Shown piece by piece: positions 10,464 through 21,899 of a stretch of 64,000 bases of DNA (within the stretch, counting starts at the first letter, position 1; each line of letters begins with the position of its first letter). Below the pieces are notes generated by a model that saw nothing but the letters and a program-made list of their open reading frames with translations, did no database searches and was not told the DNA's origin. The translations under genes were made by a program, and so were the position numbers. The stretch lies in the NCBI GenBank assembly GCA_023807065.1, contig JAJJLU010000358.1:1-64000 (forward strand), in the 5' to 3' direction. This stretch comes from Isotricha intestinalis. Taxonomy: Eukaryota > Ciliophora > Litostomatea > Vestibuliferida > Isotrichidae.

Positions 10464-13400
10464 ATGAAATTAATTTCTTTAATATCAATAATAATCTTTG
10501 TGGAAATATTAAATGAGGAAACAACAATAAATTTTATTTTTCCAAGAACAATATATATAAAAAAAGATTTAAAAAAAAAAGTAATAAAAATATCATCTTC
10601 AGAAATAAAAAAAGAAGATTCAAGAGATATTAAATTATATATATCAAATTTAAATTCAACAGATACAAATGAAAAATATATTCAATGTGGAAATATATTA
10701 AATGACTCCTCTAATTTTTATTGTATTTTGACAATTAATGGAATTTATAATTTTAAATATAAAGTTAATAATGGAGATTTCCAAGATATAAAAAAAGAAA
10801 TATATGTTTTTAATTCCATTAATGAAATTTTTTCTTATTCTTCTTCAAGAGATACTGACTGTTATTATAATAAAGAATCTTTTTCTTATTTATTATTTAA
10901 TTTAAATGAAAGCATTAAAGTTAATTATTCAAATATTCAAATGTATGCTTTTCATCCTATTCAATTAACAAAAAATATTTCTTCTCCAATTATAATTAAA
11001 TTTGAAAGAAATAAAAATGAATTTTTTTTCAATGATATGAATAGAACTTTAAGACAATATGAAATTAGAGTCACTGAAAATAATGATTTTGAAGATAATT
11101 TAGGAATAATTGATAAAATTACTTTTACTGATGTTTATGCTGATGAATATTTTTATCCTGATTTATATAAAATTAGATTTATTTATGATTTTTGTGATTT
11201 TAAACCTGATAAATTTACTTTAGTTGATAACAATAATAATAAATATGTTATTAATTGTAATAAAACTTATATTTATTATAATAGTAGAAGTTTATTTTGT
11301 TATTTTAATGAAGATATTAATTATTATGGTTATATGGATGTTTATTTTGGAAATGGATTAATTAAAAAAGATATTTTTTCTTCAATAACTTTTAAAAATG
11401 TTTCTTTTACAACAAATTCAATAATTAATAAAAAGAATAATTTAATTTCTTATTCTGTTTCAAATTCTTCATTTTTTATGGATTCTATTAATAAATGTTA
11501 TATTCAACTTAATAATGGATTAAATATTTCTAATCATATTTATATAAGAGATTCAAATAATAATACTGATATTAAATTACTTTTAAATAATAATGAATTA
11601 CAAGTAAATATTGTATATAAAAGAGGAATGAATTATACTTTTATTAAATTAGAAAGAAAACTATTTGAAGATGAAAATATTCAATATGCTGAGGATCTAC
11701 ATAAAGTATTGAATGAACAAATTAATAAAGAAATACTAGAAAATATATATTTTGATCCTGATTTTATAGTAATTGAAAATGATGATTTTTCAAGTACTCA
11801 TTTTCAAACAAAATTATTTTTCAATTCTTCAAATTCAAATCTTGAATATGGAGATAAATTTTGTGATAAAAAAGATGGGAGTAAAGCAACTTTTACTTTC
11901 AATTGTACTTCAAGTGAAAATGATTATAAAGTTATTTCATTTTTAAACTATAGTATTCCTGAACCTGGTTATTTATATACTCAATTAGGTGGTTATACTT
12001 ATCAAAGTAAATTAAAAGTTATTAAAGTTGAAATTGTTAATAAATGTCAAAATAATATTTTTAATGATAGTGGGAATTTAGAAGATGCTGTTATTAATGT
12101 TTATTATCCTATTGATAAAAATAAAGTAATTACTGTTAAATATAATAATAATATTTTTATTCCTAAAAATGATAAAGCTATTATTAATCAAAATCCTTTT
12201 GATTATACTTTTGAAAGTTTTATTATTCCTAAAAATGAACTTATTCAAAATGGGAAAGTAGAAATTTTTTATGATGATGAAATTATTGGAACATATAATT
12301 TAGATTATGCTAATGTTACAGTACCAAATTTAATTCAAAGAATTTTAAATTTAAACAATTATCCATCTGAAATTCAAATCAGATTTACTAAACCTATGTT
12401 AATTGGAGCAAGTGATACATATTTTACTTTAAATTATTCAAAATATGTATCAAGAAATTGTTTCTTAGATAACAATAAAACAATGTTAATTTGTAAAAAT
12501 ATCGATATATACCCTTTATCATTATATTATAGAACAAAATGTAATATTGAAGAAGCTTTAGATTTTCATGTTTATTATTATCAAAATCCAACAGAAAAAA
12601 TTTCTTATCCTAGTAATTGTTTTCTTTTATCAAAAAGTAAAACAGATATTAAATTTTATTTAGAATATTATTCTCCTTTTCAAACTTTTCCTATTAAAGT
12701 ATATATTAATGATAGAGAACCATATGAAATTGAGACACTTAATGATAAAACTAAAAGATATATTTATATAACTAATAATGAAGGTAATTATACTTTTTCT
12801 TATTTAAGTCATGATAAACAATATATAACTGGTCGAACTTTTTATGTTAGAAATCTTCTTTCTGATTTTTTTGAATCTATTGGAATGCAAAATAGATGTG
12901 TTTATAGAACGAAAAAAGCATTCTTTAATTATAAAAAATATTCCTTTCCTGGTATAAGTACATCTGAAAGTTACGGAATAATAAGTGAAAATTATAATTC
13001 TGGAATTCTTACATTATATTCTAATAATAGTGATGAAAGAACTGGTGAAATCAACGTTTATTCTGGTAATTTTTTATATAAAGATTGGGTTACATTTACT
13101 GATGTTTCAATACCTAAAATTACTAATTCAACTACAAGAATTATTTTAACTGCATCATGTGCTTTAACTAATTTATATATTGGGATAAACACTGGAAATA
13201 AAATTAAATTAAATTGTGATTCTCAAATTAGAAATGGTAAATTATATTGTACACCTGAAAAAACATTAAAAAGAAATAAATATAATATTTATGATGAAGA
13301 AACTTATTTAGGTTATACTTATATAAATCCTCCTATTGATATTACAGAGTTTAAAATATCATCTTTAATAACTAAAATTGGAACTAATAATATTTCAATA

Positions 13401-16400
13401 ACATCGAATGATTTTTATTTAGAAACAATTGATAAAATTGTTATTAAAGATAATGATGGAAATTCAGTTGTTTTTTTTCGAAATACTATTCTTATTCAAG
13501 AGAATAATTATTTTACTTTTTCTGATAATAATAATGAAAATAAAATATATTTAACTTTTATTGCTCATCCTGGAAAAACTTATTCATTACAATTATCTAA
13601 TCAAGAAGGAAGTTCTAAAATATATGAATTTGAAAGAAAAAATGAAAATTTAGATTTTCTTTTACTTAATCCATATTTTTATTTAATAAATAATTCTTAT
13701 ATATCATATCCAAAAATAACAATTTCTGGTGATTTAACATCAAAAATAGAAAAAATATATTATAAAATTGATGATAATGACAGAAAATATGAAGAAAATA
13801 ATATTTTAAAAAAAAGATCAAACAACATATATGAATTTATTCCTCCTAATGAAACAGGAACATATATATTTGCATATAAATTTAATGGTGATTTAGATGT
13901 AACAAAATATTCAATATTAGATATTAAAGTTATAGTTGCTGAGGATTTTTTAGATTTTATTCTACTTCTCCCACCTCCAAATTTTATTTTATCTTCAAAT
14001 GATTTTTGGTTTGATGTCATACCAAGATTTAGAATGGATATTGAAGTTTATATTGCCCAAACTAATAATATTAACAATAAAATTGTTAATTTCACTCATG
14101 AAAAAGGTGTTAGTAATCATGATTTATCTAAAGAAAAAATGAATTTACTTGAAAAAGGAAAAGAATATTTATTATGTGTTAAGGATAAAAACTCTAATAC
14201 TGTTTTATATGCTCAGAAAGTTAGTTTCTCTAATTTTGAAATTGATAGTATTTATTATTATACTGGGTTTATTCAAGTTTATAATGCTGTTTCCAAAATT
14301 TCAGATTTAACTATTTATGATTCATATGGATATTCTTTTGATGTTGATGAAGAATTTCAAGAATTAGATAATGAAAATCATATTTTGTGGATTACTATGC
14401 CAAATGAAGCTTATCCTGGTTATTATTATATTTATTATAATGGAGAAGAATTTGGAAAATTTTTCCTTGTTTATGGTTTGGAATCATTTACTAATTTAAA
14501 TGCTTTTAATATTTATCCCATTTCTGGAAAGAATAATGTAATTATCACTTCTTCAATGTATTATCTTCCTGATATTTTTAGAATTGAAATAATAAGAAAT
14601 GTAAATGATGTAAATGAGAAATTCATTTATACTAATGAAAATATAATATATAAAAATAATGATTATCTTAAATTTACTCTTCCTGAATATAATAATGAAT
14701 TAGAAATACCAACTTATATATTATCTACAATATATGGTTATGATACTTTTGGTGATGAAATTGAATTAAAAGTTGACATAGTTTTAGAATATGATAATCC
14801 AATTGATTTCTCATTGAATAAAAATTATCAAATATCTTCTAATGACAAAGAAAATATTACTTTTTCATTTGATGATAAATACAAAGATGATTTATGGAAA
14901 ATAATGTCAAGAATTTATATAAATGATGAATTGAAAATATTAAATTATGATAAAGGAGAAATTTGTTATTTTTCAAATGTTACTAATGAAGTAAATTGTA
15001 CTTTTATTTTTCCTGGTGAATCAACTCAAATAAAAATAACATATAATGAATTTGATTCAACAGAAACAAATTATACTTACATAATTTATGATTATAATGG
15101 AGAATATTGTTTAATAGAAGGTGAGAATTTTAATTATGCCCTCGATGTTGGAAATTTACCTTTTGATGTTTATATAAATGAAACTTTATTAATAAAGGAA
15201 AATAATGGAATTTATAGTATTTCAAATTCAAATATAACAATAGGAACAAATTATATAATAACTAAAGAAAATGAAAATAGTCAAATTATAAATTTAACAA
15301 AACTTTATTATCATCCTTTTCAAAAAATAGAAATTGATGATTCTACTTTTACAACAAATTCAGGAATAAAATTAATCGTTTCAACATATAATCATTTATT
15401 TAGTCTTAATTATAAAAATTCACTTGATATTTATTCTCAAAATTTAAATGATGGTTCAAATAAAAAAATTATAATTAATGATTGTAATGATATATATATG
15501 AATAATACAATGGCTTATTATTATTGTACTGGAAATTTAAGTGATATTGAAATTGGTCCTTCAAAAATTATTTCTTATGATCAATGTAAAAAAGAAAAAG
15601 AAGTTGGTAATATTGTTATTGTGAATGAAGATTCTCAAAGATTAATTTCTATTTCTCCTGATTTTGTTAATATTAAAGAAAAAAAAGATATTTCCATAAC
15701 ATTAACTTATAGTAAAATATTTGAAAATAATCCTAGTAAAATTTATTTAGTTAATAAAAATACTGAAAAAATTGCTAATGGGAAATATATTGATATTATT
15801 GGAATTAATGAAAGGAATATTACTTTTAATATTAATTATGATTTTATTTCTAAAATAATTCCTGGAAAATATTATATTAAACTTTTTAATGCAAATGATG
15901 AATTAGAAAATAGTAGTTCTGAAACATTATTATTTGTAGATACATTATCTCTATATGAAAAAAAACAAAAACTTTTTGTTTCAAATCAAAATAATACTAG
16001 AATAGGAGTTATTTTTACAAATAATATTTTATTATCTCAAATATCTAAAGTAACTTATAATGATATTGAATTAGAATATAAAATTCATAATGATTTAAAT
16101 AATATTTTAATAATAAATACCACAAACAAAGTTCCTTTATATAAAGAAGGAAATTACACTTTTAAAATATTTGAATCAGGACAATTAAATCCAATAAATT
16201 ATACTGTAGAAACAATGATAAAAACAGGAAGTGAATCAGACATATTATTCAGTCATTCAATTTATACAAAAAGTGAAAATGGAAATGCATATATTGTTAT
16301 ATCAGTTAATGATGATATTTTTTCAATGAGTTATTCTATAAATAAAAGTGAAGTTTCTACTTTTAATAATTTATCACAATTTTGGACTAATACTTTTGTT

Positions 16401-19400
16401 TTGGAAATAAATGATGAAGGTATTTTTAATTTTTCTTATTATAAAGGTTCTAATTTCTCTCAGGAATATCATATTGATAAAGATATTTATCTTGTACAAG
16501 AAAGTGATTTCTTCAATGAAAATTTAAATGATTGTCAAGTTAATTATTGTTCCATTTCTTCTTCTATTTCTCAAAGTGCCAGTCCTGAATTTTGTTTTAA
16601 AAATTTCATTTTGGAAAATCCTAGTTTTAATGGAGTTAGTGATGATGAAATTTATTATGGTCTTCTTTCTATCAATAATTTAACTAAAATAAAGTTTTCA
16701 AATGATAATATTCCTTTAATGGAAGAATCATATTCAAATAAGAATTATATTATTCAAGTTATTAGAAAAGATAAATTAGGTGAAGATGTTTTATTTCAAA
16801 AAAATTTCATTTTCACAGATTTTATATATGAGAAAAATTCATTAATATATGACAATAATTATCTTCAATTTAACTTTTCTTCCCATTGTCAATTAAATTA
16901 TGATAAATTTAAATTAGATGATTCTGAAAGATATGATTGTTCATCATCATTAGAAAATTCAAATAATTATAATTGTAAATATGTAATTGGGGCAGAAGCA
17001 AAATCAAAATACAATCTTACATACGATAATATTTATATTGATTCAGTTTCAACAATAAAAGAATTTTTATATGAAGTACTCTTAAATGATACTAATGATG
17101 GACAAGCAAAATATACTATTAAAATTAAAAATGAAATTTATATTGGAATAAATGTTTTCACAATGATTATTGGAGATAAAGAAGGTAAAAAAGAAGATAT
17201 TATTTTTGATGGTGAAAATATTATTTATGATAGTTATAGTGCTTCTATTGAGGTTCCTGCTAATAAACATATTAAGGAAATTTATTTAAAATCTTTTACT
17301 TTATATAATGGTCTTACTATAGATATTGATGAAACAAATAAATTAGTTTATATTTTTGATAAAGTTCATTCTATTAATACAAATTATTTATTTTCAAATA
17401 AAGATTTAGATAATGTTTCTTTTTCTGTTGAGAGTGAAATTAATAATATATATTTAATTAATGGAGAAACTAAACATTCCGCAGGAAATAAAAATTCTTG
17501 TTTTGTTAATAATATTGAATATGGGTTGAATTATTTAGTAAATTATTATGATAATGTTGTTTTATATACAATTAAATATGGATTTGAAAAAAAATGTCAA
17601 AGTACAAATGAAGATAAAATTATATTTAACTTATATAATGAAGATAATAATTTAAATTTTGGAAATTATCAGATATCATTAAATAATAAAATAAATGATG
17701 AAAAGATTGACACAGAAATTAATTATAAGAATGTAGAAGAAATTGAAGGTTTATTTGTTTATAAATTTGAAATTAATTCTCCTTTAAAAGAAGGAGAATA
17801 TTATATTGAATTTAATGGAACTAAACTTAATAATGATAAAATAATAATAAAAAATGGGAAATCATTTAATAGAACCGGAGAAATCTACACGAATATACAA
17901 AATCAAAATTTTATTATTAAATTTAATGATGATTTAGAAGATGATGAAATAATAAATGACATGATTATGATTATTTTTAATGATGATACTAAAATCAATG
18001 TTGTATGTGATTTATTATTTGATAATATAAAAGTTTTTGGTTGTATAATTTCAGAAAAAATTACAAAAGCAGGTTTATATAAATTAGGATATATACATCA
18101 ATGTGGTCAATTAGTTACAGCAAATGAACTTTTAAATGTTAAAGAATATAAACATTCAATTCCCATTAAAAATGATTATAAATATGATATTAATAATGAA
18201 AATAAAAATTTAATAATTCAACTTTCAAATAATTTAAATGTTTCTTATATTAATTCAATTACATTAATTAAAACTGATTCACTAAATGAAGTTAATATTA
18301 ATATTGATAATTTAAGTGGAGAAATAAGTTCTTTAAATTTAATATTTCCTTCTGAAATTGAATTAGGAAATTATTTAATTAAATTAAAGAATAAAGATGA
18401 AGAATATATTATAACTCCTCAAATTATTATATATGATTCTAATTTTAATATTAAAGATCATTATCCTTATATTAATATAAGTGCTTTTGATATATCTAAT
18501 ATTCATGTTTCTTTTGATGGAAAATATCATCGTAATCAAATTAATAAAGTTTATTTAATTAAAGATATTCAAAATTATAATGGTAGTAAAATAGATATTA
18601 CTGAATATTTTCAATTTAATATTTATAATAATACTTTAACTTTTATTCCAGGATATATTAATATAAATGAAACAGGACAATATCATATTGAAATGAAAGG
18701 ATATCAAACTCTTTTTATTTATTATTTCCACTTAATTGGAATGGCAAATAATTTAAATATTCAAAATTATATTGATTTAACAAAGAATAATAATTATTTA
18801 AATATAAGGAATAATTACTCAGTTTACTTCTGTGAAATAATAAATGATATTAAAAGTGATAATAATTTAATATTTAAAGTTCATTTTTGTCCTAAATCAT
18901 ATTTAAAAATAGGGATTGATCATTCAAAAGAACAACCAAAATTAAATGATGAAAATCTACTTTCAGCAACAATAACCATTGATTATTTTGATAATCAAAT
19001 GATATTAATTTATTTAAATTCTATTTATACAGAAAAATATCATATAAAAAACATACCAAAAATATCTGGAGAGTCATTGAAAACATATTCAATAAATGAT
19101 ATAGATTACAATGGTTTAATAAGAATACAAAAAAATCAAACTATATTAAAATATCCAACTATAGTATTTCCAATAATGAAAACATCTTCATTTGAATTAA
19201 ATTTAAATATCAACACATTAATATATCATTACACTCCACATGGAAAAATAAAACGATCACATCCAATATTAATAAGAGATCCATTAAATTATAGTAATTA
19301 TGAATATACAACATTTAATATAATCAATTGTGGTGAAGATTATATATATAATATTTCTTCTTCTTCAGATATTAAATGTGTTACTTGTAAAGATATTAAC

Positions 19401-21824
19401 TATGCTCGTCCTTATAAAGTTAAAGGTTCTTATGAATGTGTTAGCGATTGTGGTAATTATTATTTATTTAAAGAACAAAAACAATGTTATTTAAGTTGTG
19501 ATCCTAGTAATTTTAATGTTAATAAATCTATTTTTGAAGAAAATAAGAGTTGTGTTTATTCATGTAATTCAAATAATGGTTACGGAAGAGAGAATAAACA
19601 ATCGAATAAATGTTATCGATGTTCATCAAAAAATCAATATCTCTCTGATGGAATATGTATAACAAACACTTCAATAAAATGGGAAGTAAATGATGAATCA
19701 AAGAAAATAGATTTATGTGAAAATATAACATGTGGAAACCAGTCAGAAACAGATTCATCATTAATAGGAACATGTTTTGTAAAAGAAAATGAAGCTCAAT
19801 GTTTATGTCCTCCTTCATTAAAAGGAGAAAAATGTTCAACAAATAAAATAAATGATATTTTAAGTGATTATGGATTGGATAATTTAACTGATAATAATGG
19901 TACTTTAAAAGCTGGAGATGGAGAAGATGATTTAATAATAAAATCAAATAAGAATGATGATGATGATGATGAACCAATAATTAATGTGAAAAGTGAGAAA
20001 GCAATGAAAAATGTGAAAGAAATAAGTGAATTAGTTAAACAACCTGTTGTTGTTCAACAAATGAAACCTGTTGCTGTTAAAAGTTTATTTCATACTGTTG
20101 GGACTACTATAACTAAAATGATGGATGGAATTATTGATATGAATTCTAATATTATTTTCTTATTTGATTTAGCTACTAATTTAGTTAGAAGTACTTTAAA
20201 AATTAGAAGAATTAAAAGATTAAGATTTTTAATGGGAATTGATAGATTTTTAGATGAAGATGATTATGATCTTGATATTGAAGAATTTTTAAATATGGTA
20301 AATAATGCTGGAGAAATTTATAAGAAAATTACTTTAGAAGAAATTAAGAATGATATATTTAATGAAAGTAGTTTTGTTATTAATACTAATGAGGTAAGAG
20401 GGATACATTATTATAAATGGACTAATAATAAAGAAAGTTTTATGAAATTTAATAATATTTTAAATAAAAAATTTAATAATGATATTTATTTTGATTTTCC
20501 TTCAGCTTTTCCAAAAGATGATAAAGTTGTTTTTATTAAGATTATTCTTCCTGATGATGTTTATGATTTATTAATTGAAACAAATAACAACACTAAAAAA
20601 AGTAATATTATTGTTTTTAATTATGAAAATGGAAATAATATTGATTTAAGTCAATATGAAAATATTAGTGTGTATTTTCCAATAAATATTAATGAAATTA
20701 ATTATGAAAAATATAAAAGTTATATTAGTAAAAATATTGATATTTATAAACCTAATGAAAATGTTGTTCAAAAAACTTGTTATATTACTGAAGATTTTGA
20801 TTCTGATTTAACTCAGAAATTTAGAAGAATGGAAATTTATGAAAATAAAACTTTTATTAGTAAAGATTGTGTTTATGATAGTATAAATATAGATACTCTT
20901 AAAGTTAAAATGGTTTGTAAATTTAATGTAGAATTTAATTATTCCTATTCTATATCTGAACAATTTTTAGATTTTGATATTCAGAAAGTCAATAATCTAC
21001 CTTTGAAATGTGGAATTGATTTTAGTTTTATTAATAAGTTTTGGGAGAATTTTGGTTTTTGTATTTATGGTTGTTTATTATTAATTACAATTATTTCTTG
21101 TTTAATTTATTCTTTCTTATCTAAAAAATATAGAAATGTTGCTGTTGAAAATGATATGAAAAAAATAGATTTAGATTATGATATGGGAGAAGCACTTTCT
21201 TTCTGTAAAATTGTATATAATAATTTATTTGAATTATATCCTTTATTTAATGTTTTTACTGTTTCAAATTTAAATCCTTTTTATTTGAATATTTCTTTAT
21301 TTGTTTTTAATATTTTTATTATTTTTGGTGCAAATGCAATTTTTTATCCTGAATTTTTAATTGAAAAAAGAATATTTAATAATGATAGAAATAAAATATA
21401 TTATCCAATTATTAAAGAATATATTAAAATTCTAATATCAATTGGAGCTTCAATTATTTTTAATTTTATAATGAAATTAATTATCATTATATCAGTTGAA
21501 AAGAATGATAAATTAAAATCATATTTAAATTTAGAAGAAAAGATAAGAGAAGATAAGATTCATAAATTTCATATGAAATTTTTAGGAAAAAGATTAATTG
21601 CTTTAATATTAATGTTAATTATAAGTTTAGGTTTATTTTATTATGTTGTTTCTTTTTGTATGTTTTATAAACAAACTCAAATAAATTGGATTCTTGGTTC
21701 TATTTATTCTCTTTTAATTGAATGGATTATTTTAGCTCCAATTAATATTCTTATTATTAGTGTTATTCAATTTAAAGAGAATATAGATTGGACTCATTAT
21801 ATGAAGAGATTATTTCTTTTTTAA
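10464..21824 (+). CDS. Giant secreted-entry multi-pass surface protein (3786 residues)
   Basis: An N-terminal hydrophobic signal peptide (residues 1-17) is followed by about 3000 residues of beta-rich, Asn-rich ectodomain. It has many N-x-S/T sites and regularly spaced Cys, consistent with serial Ig- or IPT-like modules, although no module is clean enough to name. Cys-rich and EGF-like segments lie at about 2970-3130, ending in CLCPPSLKGEKCS. An Asp run follows at about 3160. The last 260 residues contain about five membrane helices (roughly 3528-3552, 3605-3630, 3653-3680, 3708-3736, 3743-3771). The last helices weakly recall polycystin-1-like membrane regions, an uncertain resemblance. It is one uninterrupted exon. 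Likely cell-surface adhesion or sensing; the ligand is unknown. Confidence 0.75.
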   Translation: MKLISLISIIIFVEILNEETTINFIFPRTIYIKKDLKKKVIKISSSEIKKEDSRDIKLYISNLNSTDTNEKYIQCGNILNDSSNFYCILTINGIYNFKYKVNNGDFQDIKKEIYVFNSINEIFSYSSSRDTDCYYNKESFSYLLFNLNESIKVNYSNIQMYAFHPIQLTKNISSPIIIKFERNKNEFFFNDMNRTLRQYEIRVTENNDFEDNLGIIDKITFTDVYADEYFYPDLYKIRFIYDFCDFKPDKFTLVDNNNNKYVINCNKTYIYYNSRSLFCYFNEDINYYGYMDVYFGNGLIKKDIFSSITFKNVSFTTNSIINKKNNLISYSVSNSSFFMDSINKCYIQLNNGLNISNHIYIRDSNNNTDIKLLLNNNELQVNIVYKRGMNYTFIKLERKLFEDENIQYAEDLHKVLNEQINKEILENIYFDPDFIVIENDDFSSTHFQTKLFFNSSNSNLEYGDKFCDKKDGSKATFTFNCTSSENDYKVISFLNYSIPEPGYLYTQLGGYTYQSKLKVIKVEIVNKCQNNIFNDSGNLEDAVINVYYPIDKNKVITVKYNNNIFIPKNDKAIINQNPFDYTFESFIIPKNELIQNGKVEIFYDDEIIGTYNLDYANVTVPNLIQRILNLNNYPSEIQIRFTKPMLIGASDTYFTLNYSKYVSRNCFLDNNKTMLICKNIDIYPLSLYYRTKCNIEEALDFHVYYYQNPTEKISYPSNCFLLSKSKTDIKFYLEYYSPFQTFPIKVYINDREPYEIETLNDKTKRYIYITNNEGNYTFSYLSHDKQYITGRTFYVRNLLSDFFESIGMQNRCVYRTKKAFFNYKKYSFPGISTSESYGIISENYNSGILTLYSNNSDERTGEINVYSGNFLYKDWVTFTDVSIPKITNSTTRIILTASCALTNLYIGINTGNKIKLNCDSQIRNGKLYCTPEKTLKRNKYNIYDEETYLGYTYINPPIDITEFKISSLITKIGTNNISITSNDFYLETIDKIVIKDNDGNSVVFFRNTILIQENNYFTFSDNNNENKIYLTFIAHPGKTYSLQLSNQEGSSKIYEFERKNENLDFLLLNPYFYLINNSYISYPKITISGDLTSKIEKIYYKIDDNDRKYEENNILKKRSNNIYEFIPPNETGTYIFAYKFNGDLDVTKYSILDIKVIVAEDFLDFILLLPPPNFILSSNDFWFDVIPRFRMDIEVYIAQTNNINNKIVNFTHEKGVSNHDLSKEKMNLLEKGKEYLLCVKDKNSNTVLYAQKVSFSNFEIDSIYYYTGFIQVYNAVSKISDLTIYDSYGYSFDVDEEFQELDNENHILWITMPNEAYPGYYYIYYNGEEFGKFFLVYGLESFTNLNAFNIYPISGKNNVIITSSMYYLPDIFRIEIIRNVNDVNEKFIYTNENIIYKNNDYLKFTLPEYNNELEIPTYILSTIYGYDTFGDEIELKVDIVLEYDNPIDFSLNKNYQISSNDKENITFSFDDKYKDDLWKIMSRIYINDELKILNYDKGEICYFSNVTNEVNCTFIFPGESTQIKITYNEFDSTETNYTYIIYDYNGEYCLIEGENFNYALDVGNLPFDVYINETLLIKENNGIYSISNSNITIGTNYIITKENENSQIINLTKLYYHPFQKIEIDDSTFTTNSGIKLIVSTYNHLFSLNYKNSLDIYSQNLNDGSNKKIIINDCNDIYMNNTMAYYYCTGNLSDIEIGPSKIISYDQCKKEKEVGNIVIVNEDSQRLISISPDFVNIKEKKDISITLTYSKIFENNPSKIYLVNKNTEKIANGKYIDIIGINERNITFNINYDFISKIIPGKYYIKLFNANDELENSSSETLLFVDTLSLYEKKQKLFVSNQNNTRIGVIFTNNILLSQISKVTYNDIELEYKIHNDLNNILIINTTNKVPLYKEGNYTFKIFESGQLNPINYTVETMIKTGSESDILFSHSIYTKSENGNAYIVISVNDDIFSMSYSINKSEVSTFNNLSQFWTNTFVLEINDEGIFNFSYYKGSNFSQEYHIDKDIYLVQESDFFNENLNDCQVNYCSISSSISQSASPEFCFKNFILENPSFNGVSDDEIYYGLLSINNLTKIKFSNDNIPLMEESYSNKNYIIQVIRKDKLGEDVLFQKNFIFTDFIYEKNSLIYDNNYLQFNFSSHCQLNYDKFKLDDSERYDCSSSLENSNNYNCKYVIGAEAKSKYNLTYDNIYIDSVSTIKEFLYEVLLNDTNDGQAKYTIKIKNEIYIGINVFTMIIGDKEGKKEDIIFDGENIIYDSYSASIEVPANKHIKEIYLKSFTLYNGLTIDIDETNKLVYIFDKVHSINTNYLFSNKDLDNVSFSVESEINNIYLINGETKHSAGNKNSCFVNNIEYGLNYLVNYYDNVVLYTIKYGFEKKCQSTNEDKIIFNLYNEDNNLNFGNYQISLNNKINDEKIDTEINYKNVEEIEGLFVYKFEINSPLKEGEYYIEFNGTKLNNDKIIIKNGKSFNRTGEIYTNIQNQNFIIKFNDDLEDDEIINDMIMIIFNDDTKINVVCDLLFDNIKVFGCIISEKITKAGLYKLGYIHQCGQLVTANELLNVKEYKHSIPIKNDYKYDINNENKNLIIQLSNNLNVSYINSITLIKTDSLNEVNINIDNLSGEISSLNLIFPSEIELGNYLIKLKNKDEEYIITPQIIIYDSNFNIKDHYPYINISAFDISNIHVSFDGKYHRNQINKVYLIKDIQNYNGSKIDITEYFQFNIYNNTLTFIPGYININETGQYHIEMKGYQTLFIYYFHLIGMANNLNIQNYIDLTKNNNYLNIRNNYSVYFCEIINDIKSDNNLIFKVHFCPKSYLKIGIDHSKEQPKLNDENLLSATITIDYFDNQMILIYLNSIYTEKYHIKNIPKISGESLKTYSINDIDYNGLIRIQKNQTILKYPTIVFPIMKTSSFELNLNINTLIYHYTPHGKIKRSHPILIRDPLNYSNYEYTTFNIINCGEDYIYNISSSSDIKCVTCKDINYARPYKVKGSYECVSDCGNYYLFKEQKQCYLSCDPSNFNVNKSIFEENKSCVYSCNSNNGYGRENKQSNKCYRCSSKNQYLSDGICITNTSIKWEVNDESKKIDLCENITCGNQSETDSSLIGTCFVKENEAQCLCPPSLKGEKCSTNKINDILSDYGLDNLTDNNGTLKAGDGEDDLIIKSNKNDDDDDEPIINVKSEKAMKNVKEISELVKQPVVVQQMKPVAVKSLFHTVGTTITKMMDGIIDMNSNIIFLFDLATNLVRSTLKIRRIKRLRFLMGIDRFLDEDDYDLDIEEFLNMVNNAGEIYKKITLEEIKNDIFNESSFVINTNEVRGIHYYKWTNNKESFMKFNNILNKKFNNDIYFDFPSAFPKDDKVVFIKIILPDDVYDLLIETNNNTKKSNIIVFNYENGNNIDLSQYENISVYFPININEINYEKYKSYISKNIDIYKPNENVVQKTCYITEDFDSDLTQKFRRMEIYENKTFISKDCVYDSINIDTLKVKMVCKFNVEFNYSYSISEQFLDFDIQKVNNLPLKCGIDFSFINKFWENFGFCIYGCLLLITIISCLIYSFLSKKYRNVAVENDMKKIDLDYDMGEALSFCKIVYNNLFELYPLFNVFTVSNLNPFYLNISLFVFNIFIIFGANAIFYPEFLIEKRIFNNDRNKIYYPIIKEYIKILISIGASIIFNFIMKLIIIISVEKNDKLKSYLNLEEKIREDKIHKFHMKFLGKRLIALILMLIISLGLFYYVVSFCMFYKQTQINWILGSIYSLLIEWIILAPINILIISVIQFKENIDWTHYMKRLFLF

Positions 21825-21899
21825 ATAAATATATTTTATATTGTTTATAAAAATATGACTTTAAATATTATTTTAATTTTTTTAAATTTAATTTATATA
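21825..21899. terminator. Short convergent 3' intergenic region
   Basis: 75 A/T-rich bases separate the stop of the giant surface protein (plus) from the stop of the VPS13 C-terminal piece (minus). Both transcripts must end or overlap here. No specific polyadenylation signal can be picked out, because AATAAA-like strings occur everywhere in this DNA. Confidence 0.35.

Noticed and set aside
16984..16993. ATTGGGG inside the giant surface gene as an internal telomere trace
   Set aside because: A single unit within a conserved reading frame; no tandem copies.
19528..19977. Minus-strand frame starting with a poly-His stretch
   Set aside because: It is the antisense of the Asp run in the giant surface protein; its sequence is compositional.
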